In this document: positions 13,984 through 20,935 of the stretch, one piece after another
How the letters are laid out: the number at the start of each line of letters is the position of its first letter
How positions within the stretch are numbered: the stretch's first letter is position 1
Assembly (NCBI GenBank): GCA_018432955.1
Contig: JAHDSE010000115.1
Location: 1 to 36,215, forward strand
Length of the DNA stretch: 36,215 nt
Reading direction: 5' to 3'
From: Syntrophomonadaceae bacterium
GTDB lineage: Bacteria; Bacillota; Syntrophomonadia; Syntrophomonadales; Syntrophomonadaceae
The notes under the pieces: model-generated
Seen by the model: the letters and a program-made list of their open reading frames with translations, nothing else
Databases searched by the model: none
What the model was told of the DNA's origin: nothing
Position numbers and translations under genes: made by a program

Positions 13984-14469
13984 ATGTTTGGAAAAATATG
14001 TATAATAATAATGAGTTGTATACTGATAACTATAATACACGAGACTGGACACTTTCTGATGTCTCGAAAAGTAGGATTGCATCCGATACTTTTCCGGGTA
14101 GGAATAGGCCCAGTGCTTTTCAAGAAGGGGATTCTGGAGATTACTGCTTTTCCTTTTTCTGGAATGGTAAACCATTCTGAAGCTGAATGGGACACAATAT
14201 GCCAGCAGAAACAGAAGATGATTGCACTAGCTGGACCAGCAGTAAACCTGATAGTTGGGATAGCAACCATATACTGGATGCCGTTTTTTGGACTGCTGAA
14301 TCTTGTGGTAGGATTTGGTAATTTAATTCCAGTAAAAACAAAGCGAGGGCAAAGCGATGGCAGATATATGTTCTCTGAGGTACAACCTATATTGCGTGGG
14401 ACTATATGTTGTGTGTTTGCTGTTATAGTATTTTTGCTGTATATAAGTTGTTTAGTTGTTATTATTTAG
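13984..14469 (+). CDS. Minimal site-2-type membrane metalloprotease (M50)
   Basis: A 161-residue membrane protein behind TAAGGAG. The first helix carries the zinc motif HETGH at 19-23. A second helix (M-I-A-L-A-G-P-A-V-N-L-I-V-G) has the family's A-G-P-x-x-N, and NLIPVKTKRGQSDG near 115-128 corresponds to the NxxPxxxxDG motif that gives the third zinc ligand. A last hydrophobic helix ends the protein. These proteases cut membrane helices of regulators. There is no PDZ or CBS domain, so this is a reduced form. Possible substrates nearby are the short membrane peptides of the element, which is inference. Confidence 0.82.
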   Translation: MFGKICIIIMSCILITIIHETGHFLMSRKVGLHPILFRVGIGPVLFKKGILEITAFPFSGMVNHSEAEWDTICQQKQKMIALAGPAVNLIVGIATIYWMPFFGLLNLVVGFGNLIPVKTKRGQSDGRYMFSEVQPILRGTICCVFAVIVFLLYISCLVVII

Positions 14470-14491
14470 CCGGGTTTATCCCGGCTTTTTT
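14468..14491. terminator. Terminator between convergent genes
   Basis: GCCGGG and CCCGGC with a five-base loop, T run on the plus strand and A run on the other side. It serves the M50 gene and possibly also the minus-strand unit. Confidence 0.8.
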
Positions 14492-14508
14492 GGTTTCAAA
14501 CACCGAGA

Positions 14509-14664
14509 TTTCCCGTTCGTCATGTATGACGAGCGGGAAATAATCTACTTCTTCTTCTGCAAACTGCCCACGAACCCCAAAATTTCGGCACTCGTACTTT
14601 GGTACGAGTGAAAAATAATCTTCACTTTCTGCATCAACTCGGCACTCGTACTTCGGTACGAGTG
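14509..14664 (-). repeat. Palindrome array with AntA-like coding
   Basis: Three hairpins lie here: TTTCCCGTTCGTCAT with its complement (14509-14540, one G-T pair), CACTCGTAC/GTACGAGTG with TTTG loop (14589-14610), and the same stem with TTCG loop (14643-14664). Read on the minus strand, one open frame from about 14690 to 14467 gives EDYISLVPKYECR, EDYFSLVPKYECR and VDYFPLVIHDER, similar to EDYFSLVIYDEW of the AntA relic at 10100-10230. The frame is offset from the adjacent XRE gene. The loop-proximal bases differ between copies yet stay paired, which points to selection on the palindrome itself. Confidence 0.7.
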
Positions 14665-14688
14665 AAATATAATCTTCAATAAAATAGT

Positions 14689-15150
14689 CTAATCTTCTAC
14701 TTTCTCCTCCTGCTCTTTTTGTCTCTCTTGTTTGAGATAAGTATAATAAGCCTCCACCAGAGCCCCGACCATCTCGCTATCATTAACTGGGGTGGACAAA
14801 GCAACTATCTCCAACGTTTCCATGAATCCCAATACTGCTGCGATTATCTCTTTTTCTTTTTTCTCTCCTGCCTCATACAAAACTCGGTCTATTAAATAGA
14901 TAAATTGTGCTACTGCCTTACCCTTATTTTCAGCAGCAACGCTAGGTTGCACATAATAATTTGCAATACTAACGCCCCGATCCTGCAGCGCAAAGACTTT
15001 TATAATTTTGTCTAAAGTTCTCTGCTGAGGCACTACTTCGCCTTTTTCAATCCGAGATAGGTATGCAGGACTCATTTTTGCCAATTGTGCAAAAGCACGG
15101 AGCGATAACCCCATTTTCTCTCTTTTTTGCCTAATGTCTGCTGCTTGCAT
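14689..15150 (-). CDS. XRE-family repressor
   Basis: A 153-residue minus-strand protein, ATG at 15150 behind AAGGGAGGA. Residues 5-65 are a Cro/CI helix-turn-helix: MGLSLRAFAQLAKMSPAYLS, then RIEKGEVVPQQRTLDKIIKV. The C-terminal part (75-150) is helical, ending in a Glu- and Lys-rich stretch, and may dimerise. It is divergent from the gene at 15371, with two perfect palindromes over that gene's promoter, so it most likely represses it. This is the only minus-strand gene in the element part of the window. Confidence 0.88.
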   Translation of the reverse strand: MQAADIRQKREKMGLSLRAFAQLAKMSPAYLSRIEKGEVVPQQRTLDKIIKVFALQDRGVSIANYYVQPSVAAENKGKAVAQFIYLIDRVLYEAGEKKEKEIIAAVLGFMETLEIVALSTPVNDSEMVGALVEAYYTYLKQERQKEQEEKVED

Positions 15151-15263
15151 ATTTTAATCCTCCCTTATCTACGTATTATATATCATTTATATAATTATCA
15201 AAAATATCCAATACGAAACTCATGTTATTCCTAAAAATAATTAAAAAAAAATATAAAATAGTA

Positions 15264-15299
15264 TTGCATAAATAACACTATAGTGTTACTATAGTAACA
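15264..15299 (+). promoter_or_regulatory. Promoter overlapped by two tandem operators
   Basis: TTGCAT at 15264-15269 and TACTAT at 15287-15292 are separated by 17 bases. Two perfect 16-bp palindromes cover the promoter: TAACACTATAGTGTTA (15273-15288) and TGTTACTATAGTAACA (15284-15299). Their centres are 11 bp apart, about one helical turn, so two repressor dimers could bind on the same face. The divergent XRE protein is the natural candidate. Confidence 0.85.
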
Positions 15300-15370
15300 T
15301 AAATAAAACGGCCAACAAAGCCGCTACTTTTAAAAATTTTAAAGGAAATGTTCAGAAAGGAGTGGAGTTT

Positions 15371-16486
15371 ATGCCAAAAATGGAAATCTCTGAATACAGG
15401 ATAGCATCTTTAGTCCGACAGGGATATACCGACCAAGAGGTAGCTAATGCCCTCTCTTGCTCTCGGTCTACTATCCTAAGAGCAAGGAAGAGCCTTGGCC
15501 TAAAAGGGTACGAGAAGGGCAAAAGAAGAAAGAATAATGATCCTATATATATACAAATATCTGAGATACTCGGCTCTCGAATTGATATTGGCACTACAGA
15601 TATGTCCAAAATAATAAACAAAAAACCGCAATACATACAATATTTGCTAGACTCTATGGCTACCTTGGATAAGTATGCAGAGTTGTTGCAAAAACGCAAA
15701 ATTAAGCTTATTAAAAATAAACATGAGAGAGAGATCCGGCAGGCAAAGAGCTTAATGCGGAGGCTGTATAAAAACAAAAAGATACAGCCCATCCTTGCTA
15801 AGATGGTACGAGAGCAGCGAGAGCAGTATCCAGACTCTATTTTTTGGAGTAATTTTCCTGTATCGGCATCTGACCCTGTATGGACATATACGCCCGAGGC
15901 TCCTGTGTTTGTCCCGTTCATGGGGGCTAAAAAAATGACCCAGGAACAAGCCCTAAAGACGGTAGCAGTAGAGTTTGCGATAGATACCCGCCATTCCTGG
16001 TGCGTAGGGCTTGACACTGAACTTGCAAAGCAAGCCCTGGCAACAGCCAAAGAGGGGACACTTGCTGCACTCCAGCAAGTGCTGGAACAAATGTTTATAT
16101 CTGCTGGATGGATAGGTACAGACAGCAGAGAGGGGATAATGCCAGAAACTGAGGACGATAGAGCCAATCGGAGACAGCAGGATGTTGAGGAAGTAGATGT
16201 ATGGGTTGGCGAAGTCCAAATACTGGAAGAGAGCACCAAATCGGAAGAAACAGAATATATATCCGAGGATGCCAAGAGACTCCAAGAGATATATGATATG
16301 TTAAATTCTGGCACTGGCGATAGAGCTAGGCTGCTGGTTGAGGCGATGGAGATACGGCAAAAAATACAGAAGCCACAGACCAGCGAGACTGAAGATATAT
16401 TTCTTGAAGCCTCCGAACAAGGGCAGGACGGGAAGAAAAGTGTAGGCGGCAAAATAAAGAAAACTAGGAAAGACCTTGCTGCCTAG
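15371..16486 (+). CDS. Unknown regulated protein with HTH N-terminus
   Basis: A 371-residue protein from ATG 15371. A GTG at 15362 abuts the SD AAAGGAG and is unlikely. Residues 8-40 (YRIASLVRQGYTDQEVANAL, then SRSTILRARKSLGLKG) are a resolvase-type helix-turn-helix. Residues 70-145 are basic and helical, the middle has WSNFPVSASDPVWTYTPEAP, and the last 130 residues are acidic with coiled-coil character. It is controlled by the promoter and twin operators upstream. Being repressed by an XRE protein, it may be an activator or replication factor of the element. No family was recognised. Confidence 0.7.
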   Translation: MPKMEISEYRIASLVRQGYTDQEVANALSCSRSTILRARKSLGLKGYEKGKRRKNNDPIYIQISEILGSRIDIGTTDMSKIINKKPQYIQYLLDSMATLDKYAELLQKRKIKLIKNKHEREIRQAKSLMRRLYKNKKIQPILAKMVREQREQYPDSIFWSNFPVSASDPVWTYTPEAPVFVPFMGAKKMTQEQALKTVAVEFAIDTRHSWCVGLDTELAKQALATAKEGTLAALQQVLEQMFISAGWIGTDSREGIMPETEDDRANRRQQDVEEVDVWVGEVQILEESTKSEETEYISEDAKRLQEIYDMLNSGTGDRARLLVEAMEIRQKIQKPQTSETEDIFLEASEQGQDGKKSVGGKIKKTRKDLAA

Positions 16487-16488
16487 AT

Positions 16489-16512
16489 GTTACAGCGTTA
16501 CAGCGTTACAGC
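16489..16512 (+). repeat. Three tandem GTTACAGC repeats
   Basis: The octamer GTTACAGC occurs three times without gaps, right after a stop codon. A two-copy version (GTTACAGT, GTTACAGC) lies at 24414-24429, again between a stop codon and an SD. Role unknown. Confidence 0.75.
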
Positions 16513-16520
16513 GTTTTTTA

Positions 16521-16535
16521 CCCGGCATAGCCGGG
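16521..16535. repeat. Hairpin CCCGGC/GCCGGG
   Basis: Six-pair stem with an ATA loop. The T run precedes rather than follows it on the plus strand, so it is not a standard plus-strand terminator. Between 16487 and 16617 I see only this hairpin, the octamers and the next SD. Confidence 0.5.
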
Positions 16536-16617
16536 TTGTATAAAAGGAGGGATGTATTACAGCAATTATTTTTTATTATTATGGTTTTTTTAAAAAAAAT
16601 TTTAAGGAGGATTTATC

Positions 16618-17064
16618 TTGAAAAACAAGAAAATACAGGAAATTGAGCATGAATTGGATAAAAAAACGCCCAACGAAAAAATAATTAGCCTGATTCTGAA
16701 AATGACAGGAAAGGGCATCCTGAGTAATCAATATCAAAACGATGTAGTAGATGGTGTATATGGAGAGATAGATAGGAAAGGTGTTTTTACTCCTGGAAAA
16801 GCCTGGTTCAGTTTTACGAAAAATAAATATGATAAGTATAGAGAAGAATGGATGCAAATACAAACAAAGTTGATCAGGATAGATTTTGCGGATAGAACAT
16901 TCGTTTGGTCGTCTGAGATAACAAATCCTGACAAATTGATTTTGTTTCTGATAAAACGACACAACGAAGCAAACGCAAAAGTCGCTGAAATAGATATAAT
17001 GTTGCCTGAGGAAGATAAGGCAAAAATAAAAAATTATTCGGTTATGGATGTTATATGTCGTTAA
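16618..17064 (+). CDS. Hypothetical protein
   Basis: A 148-residue protein with a TTG start after AAGGAGGA. The N-terminus is charged and helical (EIEHELDKKTPNEK). The middle holds GVYGEIDRKGVFTPGKAWFS, possibly a beta unit, and the end is acidic. There is no signal peptide or membrane segment. It sits between a regulated gene and the probable replication initiator and ends in its own terminator. I do not recognise it. Confidence 0.65.
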   Translation: MKNKKIQEIEHELDKKTPNEKIISLILKMTGKGILSNQYQNDVVDGVYGEIDRKGVFTPGKAWFSFTKNKYDKYREEWMQIQTKLIRIDFADRTFVWSSEITNPDKLILFLIKRHNEANAKVAEIDIMLPEEDKAKIKNYSVMDVICR

Positions 17065-17071
17065 TTTTAAC

Positions 17072-17094
17072 AGCCCGTTTTAACGGGCTTTTTT
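17072..17094 (+). terminator. Intrinsic terminator
   Basis: AGCCCGT and ACGGGCT with a short loop, followed by a T run, directly before the SD of the next gene. Confidence 0.85.
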
Positions 17095-17115
17095 ATACAG
17101 GAAGGAGGGATGTGG

Positions 17116-18039
17116 TTGGCAAAATGGGAATGGGAACACTCAAGCGATACCGTTACTTTGCCTGCCGATTTTTGCCGTGATCGGTATGTATTTGATACAG
17201 ATATGCCCAGACAAAACAAGGAATTGCTTATGCAAACTGAGAAACGAGGTAGAGTATCATGGCATCGGATAGGCGACGATAGATATTTTTATGTTCCAAC
17301 TGCGGTCATAAATTCATTGCCTAGCCAGAACCTTTTTCGAGACACTATTGCTTGTATTACGCAAATGTTTTTTAACAATAATTATCCTGACAACAATATT
17401 ATTATGTCATCGCTACGGCAAATTGCCCATAATATGGGTATAGCGTTTAACGGAAACTGTGCACAAGAGATAGAGAATGTTCTGGCATTTGCACGATTGT
17501 ATACTATACAAGGCCAGCCATTGTATAGAATAGAAAAGGGGAAAACTTACAAATATGAAAGTATATTTGGTTTTATCGAGTATGCCGTTAAAGAAGTCTC
17601 GATAGACGGCGGGATAATAAATCCGAGAGTTGCACGAACACAAATTAAGATAAATGATATTTATGCACAAATCCTGAAGGACAAAAAACTGCCTAAAGCA
17701 CCCGTGCCAGTGGCCGCCTTACGGAAGGCCAACCAAGCACCAAGGCGACTCATAACTCCTACAAAAAACCTTATCTACAACCTATCTGCACTTATCCCTA
17801 AAAATGAAGTTGAGTACAGCCTTATAAAACTAAAGGAAATTATGCAATATAAAGAAACTAGAAAAGATAGGCTGAGAAAAAGCATCGAAAATGTAATTAA
17901 CCAATTATATCCAATTATGATTAGCGATTATCAATATATGCCTGAACATAATAAATACATGATTAAGTTGGCAGGACAATTGAGACCTAATATGCCAACC
18001 CAAACAAGCAAAAGTGAGACCCAATACGCCAAAAAGTGA
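17116..18039 (+). CDS. Probable plasmid replication initiator
   Basis: A 307-residue protein. TTG 17116 lies seven bases after GGAGG, while an ATG at 17110 is only one base away, so 17116 is preferred. The first half contains RVSWHRIGDDRYFYVPTAVI and an N-N-N-Y-P-D-N-N-I-I-M-S-S-L-R-Q-I-A-H-N-M-G helical region like a winged helix. The second half is basic and helical. Its last codons (S-E-T-Q-Y-A-K-K) are the first of four 22-bp iterons, and its stop codon lies in the second. An initiator gene joined to its iterons, followed by a helicase gene, is standard for theta plasmids. The family was not identified by sequence, only by this arrangement. Confidence 0.65.
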   Translation: MAKWEWEHSSDTVTLPADFCRDRYVFDTDMPRQNKELLMQTEKRGRVSWHRIGDDRYFYVPTAVINSLPSQNLFRDTIACITQMFFNNNYPDNNIIMSSLRQIAHNMGIAFNGNCAQEIENVLAFARLYTIQGQPLYRIEKGKTYKYESIFGFIEYAVKEVSIDGGIINPRVARTQIKINDIYAQILKDKKLPKAPVPVAALRKANQAPRRLITPTKNLIYNLSALIPKNEVEYSLIKLKEIMQYKETRKDRLRKSIENVINQLYPIMISDYQYMPEHNKYMIKLAGQLRPNMPTQTSKSETQYAKK

Positions 18040-18101
18040 GACCCAATACGCCAAGTAGTGAGACCCAATACGCCAAAAAGTGAGACCCAATACGCCATAT
18101 A
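18014..18101 (+). repeat. Four 22-bp iterons, probable replication origin
   Basis: The 18-base core GTGAGACCCAATACGCCA starts at 18014, 18036, 18058 and 18080, exactly 22 bp apart, or two helical turns. All four cores are identical. The first lies in the 3' end of the initiator-like gene. Direct repeats at this spacing beside a rep gene are the classic binding array of a plasmid initiator. Between 18102 and 18295 there are also an inverted repeat, a perfect palindrome and a terminator. Confidence 0.88.
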
Positions 18102-18161
18102 CTGAATCCGAAACCCCTTGAGCCGCCGAGGTTTGAGGGGTGTCAGTTTTTCCGTAGAATA

Positions 18162-18183
18162 TATAGAATCTATAGATTCTATA
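18162..18183. repeat. Perfect 22-bp AT-rich palindrome near the iterons
   Basis: TATAGAATCTA is followed immediately by its complement. Its place between the iterons and a terminator suggests an origin element, a repressor operator or a recombinase site. Confidence 0.75.
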
Positions 18184-18184
18184 G

Positions 18185-18220
18185 AGAGAGCCGCTTTTAA
18201 GCGCGGCTCTCTTATTTTTT
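18185..18220 (+). terminator. Strong terminator after the origin region
   Basis: AGAGAGCCGC pairs with GCGGCTCTCT over an eight-base loop, followed by a T-rich tail. It insulates the origin from the helicase gene. Confidence 0.88.
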
Positions 18221-18295
18221 TACTGAAGAATATAATACTGAATATAGAATATTTACTTGTTCAGTATTCCTTAAAAATTAAAGGAGGAATTACAA

Positions 18296-19312
18296 TTGTC
18301 AGTAATTTCCATTAAAAAAGAAGAACTTGAAACGGAAGGTTTATATTTCAAGCTACCAACTGAGGTAAATTTTGACAGGATGCTGAATTTATTTCTAAAC
18401 AGGCCATCAGGATTGGATTGGCCTTGGCAGGAATTATCTAAACTAACAAAAATTGACATTGGCAGTATAACAACCATGATAGCCGGCACGAGCCATGGCA
18501 AAACCGCAGTAGCTATATCGCTGGCACTCGATTTTCTCCGGCAGGGCAAAAAAGTCCTGTTCTGGAGCGGAGAGATGCCGCCGGAAATCCTGACTATGCG
18601 GATGCTGGGAATTTTGGCTGGTGTGTCGATGCCAAAATTGAATCGGGAGTTGCAAAACTACCGTGCTGGTATGCCGGTCATGCCAGACATATACCATGCT
18701 TTGCCGATTATCCGAGATTTTTGCGAAAGGTTATATCTGCCGCCAGCATGGGAATATCGGGAGTGCGAGCAACTTTTAGTTTTGGCAGAAGATATTATCC
18801 CGGATGTAATTATAGTGGACTACATACAGCAACTCAGGATTGGCAGGGCAAAGTACCGAAGTAGAGACGAGGAAATCGAGGCGGTTATGGATGAATTGAA
18901 TCTTCACGCCATCAGTAAAAATATCCCAATTGTAAATTTTGCCCAGATAAACCGGGAGGCAAAAAATACCGAAACGCCAAATTTGACCTGTATACGGCAT
19001 AGTGCGACTATCGAGCAGTATTCTGCAAATGTGATAGGCATTTGGAACGCAAGCATGGCTAGGCACAAGGGCAGTACATCAATACCATCAGCACCAGCGG
19101 ATGGCTGGTACTGGCAAGACAATGCCGATGCTACAAACCAGGCAGCAGCTTTTGCAGAGGCGGAAGAAAAAACTCTTATGGAATTAGCGATTCTGAAATC
19201 CCGATACCATGGAAATGTTGGAAAGGCAGTACCTCTACTGTTTTCGGGGGATACAGGAGGTATAGAGGATTTCCCGGAATCTGCAGCTACTGTAAGAGTT
19301 GTAGAGTTTTAA
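18296..19312 (+). CDS. DnaB-like replicative helicase (RecA-fold ATPase)
   Basis: A 338-residue protein with a TTG start after AAGGAGGA. Walker A is AGTSHGKTA (about 63-71), Walker B DVIIVDYIQQL (about 163-173), followed by FAQINREA and an arginine-containing end, as in the C-terminal motor of DnaB. The DnaB N-terminal primase-binding domain is missing, so the protein resembles plasmid or phage helicases of reduced size. It likely unwinds DNA at the adjacent iteron origin, loaded by the upstream initiator. Alternative: a KaiC- or RadA-like ATPase, less likely given context. Confidence 0.85.
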   Translation: MSVISIKKEELETEGLYFKLPTEVNFDRMLNLFLNRPSGLDWPWQELSKLTKIDIGSITTMIAGTSHGKTAVAISLALDFLRQGKKVLFWSGEMPPEILTMRMLGILAGVSMPKLNRELQNYRAGMPVMPDIYHALPIIRDFCERLYLPPAWEYRECEQLLVLAEDIIPDVIIVDYIQQLRIGRAKYRSRDEEIEAVMDELNLHAISKNIPIVNFAQINREAKNTETPNLTCIRHSATIEQYSANVIGIWNASMARHKGSTSIPSAPADGWYWQDNADATNQAAAFAEAEEKTLMELAILKSRYHGNVGKAVPLLFSGDTGGIEDFPESAATVRVVEF

Positions 19313-19335
19313 AAAAGAGAGAGAAGGTGTTATTT

Positions 19336-19611
19336 ATGCAAAAAATAAAACTATCCGAAGCTATGGCCGAGATTTCGGCCGAGCTTCAGATCCCCGTGGA
19401 GACGGTACAAGATATCGTCCAGCGGTCATTTATTCCGCTTATTTTACAAAATTTAACAAAAGGGAGAAGAGTGGTAATACCAAAGCTCGGAGTCTTGTAT
19501 CCAGCCAGGGCAAGACGACCTACCCAAGAGGGTATATACAGGACTATTCCCAAGTTTGTAGCTTCGCCAGCGGCGAAAAAAATCTTAAATTCGAAAGGAG
19601 AAAAAAAATGA
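19336..19611 (+). CDS. HU/IHF-family DNA-binding protein
   Basis: A 91-residue protein from ATG 19336. A GTG at 19327 overlaps the ribosome site. It has the HU layout: two N-terminal helices (LSEAMAEISAEL, VQDIVQRSFIPLILQNL), the strand KGRRVVIPKLGVLYPARARR, a short arm, and TIPKFVASPAAKKIL, matching the classical I-P-x-F-x-x-x-x-x-L-K end. HU proteins bend DNA. Here it probably aids origin or segrosome assembly. The arm is shorter than in chromosomal HU. It overlaps the next gene by four bases. Confidence 0.8.
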   Translation: MQKIKLSEAMAEISAELQIPVETVQDIVQRSFIPLILQNLTKGRRVVIPKLGVLYPARARRPTQEGIYRTIPKFVASPAAKKILNSKGEKK

Positions 19612-19910
19612 GAAAAGAGCAAAAGGAAGAAATTATGGGGGACTTTTCCAGTATATTGGAGGGGTACGAACTCTCTCCCAAGGAGATACAAGAGGCCAGG
19701 GAGCTGCTCAAGACGTTGCTGGAGATTTACATGGCAGAGGGAGACGAGGGACTGTACGAGACTATCTCAATGCTGGATATAGAGGGCGACTCTGTGGAGT
19801 TTTACATCAGTTTGACAGTATTTCGCTTAGTCGGGTTGGCAGAGATTTTCCCATGGGTTGTGGAAGATCCGCAAACAATGGCTGAACATTGTCAATATAT
19901 GGTTAGTTAA
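19608..19910 (+). CDS. Hypothetical acidic protein
   Basis: A 100-residue protein starting in an ATGA overlap with the HU-like gene, SD AAAGGAG. It is strongly acidic and helical (SPKEIQEARELLKTLLEIY, then a Gly-Asp-Glu turn). It has no signal peptide. Linked to the HU and ParM genes, it might be a replication or partition accessory protein, but no family was recognised. Confidence 0.65.
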   Translation: MRKEQKEEIMGDFSSILEGYELSPKEIQEARELLKTLLEIYMAEGDEGLYETISMLDIEGDSVEFYISLTVFRLVGLAEIFPWVVEDPQTMAEHCQYMVS

Positions 19911-19924
19911 AGGACGCGCGTCCT
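19911..19924. repeat. GC-rich 14-bp palindrome before the actin gene
   Basis: AGGACGCGCGTCCT is a perfect palindrome between a stop codon and the SD of the actin-like gene. It could be an operator. The binding protein is unknown. Confidence 0.6.
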
Positions 19925-19950
19925 AAAAATTAGAAAGGAGGAATTATAAA

Positions 19951-20919
19951 TTGAAGATAGCAGTAGACGTAGGGTACGGCCACACAAAAGCCATGAATGA
20001 ACATGGGAGGAAGATTTCTTTTCCTTCCCTGGTTGCACCGGGAGGCCAAAATTTAGGGCTTAAAGAAATGTTTGGGAATACACCTGAATATCAGGTGTCA
20101 ATTACTACTGGTTCCAGTCAGGAAAATCTCCTAGTGGGAGAAGCAGCAAAACAATCTTTTGTTGCAACGCAAATATTATCTCAAAAAAAGCCAAAAGAAT
20201 TTCACGATCCACTATTGCTTACAGCAGTTCATCTATTGGAAGAAAATGACAATTGTAATGAAATTGCTGTAGGATTACCGCTTGCTTATTATGCGAACCA
20301 AAAAGAGGCACTCGAGAAACGGTTAAAATCCCTAAATGCCTATGTATCTATACAGGAGTTTCAAAAATATATCAGTTTTTCTCATGTACAGGTTATCCCG
20401 CAAGGTGCAGGAGTTTTATTTGTTTGTTCGGAAATATTGCCAGAGAATGGCTTTATCGGAGTCGTGGATATAGGAACATATACTACAGAGTATTTGCTTT
20501 TCCAACTCAAAAAAGGCAAACCTATCCCGGTTTTGGAGGCTTGTGGCTCTGTAGAGACAGGAGTACATCTTGTTTATTCGGCTATCAGCCGGGAATTCCA
20601 AACCCAAACAGGAAGTCCGTTGCCTACAGAAATGGAGTCCTATGTAGTAGAAAAAACTCTCAACGGCGAACCGGTTTCTTACAATGGCAAGAAATATGTA
20701 CTTACTCCCAAAGCCATAGAATCTCGCAAACAAATAGCATCAGCTATTTCGCAGAAAATACTTGCCGCCTGGGGGAATCGTACAGGGCATTTAGATACTA
20801 CTTTATTAGCCGGAGGCGGGAGTTTGTTTTTCGAAAAAGATATCACGCAGTTCCCAAATCAACATATCGTTTCCGACGCGGTTTTCGCAAATGCAAGCGG
20901 GTATTTAGCTTTATTATAG
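19951..20919 (+). CDS. ParM-like plasmid segregation actin
   Basis: A 322-residue actin-fold ATPase with a TTG start after AAAGGAGGA. The phosphate 1 loop is VDVGYGHTKA (4-13), phosphate 2 VVDIGTYTTEYLLF (about 172-185), and the adenosine motif LLAGGGSLFF (near 290). The length and the AGGGS motif match ParM/Alp-type plasmid proteins, whose filaments push plasmid copies apart. A partner (ParR) and centromere are expected nearby: the RHH protein at 22256 with the CCGGTA repeats before it are the candidates. An M23 peptidase gene lies between, which is unusual for a par operon. Confidence 0.88.
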   Translation: MKIAVDVGYGHTKAMNEHGRKISFPSLVAPGGQNLGLKEMFGNTPEYQVSITTGSSQENLLVGEAAKQSFVATQILSQKKPKEFHDPLLLTAVHLLEENDNCNEIAVGLPLAYYANQKEALEKRLKSLNAYVSIQEFQKYISFSHVQVIPQGAGVLFVCSEILPENGFIGVVDIGTYTTEYLLFQLKKGKPIPVLEACGSVETGVHLVYSAISREFQTQTGSPLPTEMESYVVEKTLNGEPVSYNGKKYVLTPKAIESRKQIASAISQKILAAWGNRTGHLDTTLLAGGGSLFFEKDITQFPNQHIVSDAVFANASGYLALL

Positions 20920-20935
20920 TTGAAAGGAGGTTTTT

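Noticed and set aside
15352-16452. A long minus-strand frame of 366 codons.
   Set aside because: It is Ser/Cys-rich, lacks an SD and is antisense to the 15371 gene, which has an SD, a promoter and operators.
18014-18101. CRISPR array.
   Set aside because: Units are contiguous 22-bp repeats without unique spacers, and there are no cas genes nearby.
18118-18315. A short frame between the iterons and the helicase gene.
   Set aside because: It crosses the palindrome and terminator and has no SD.
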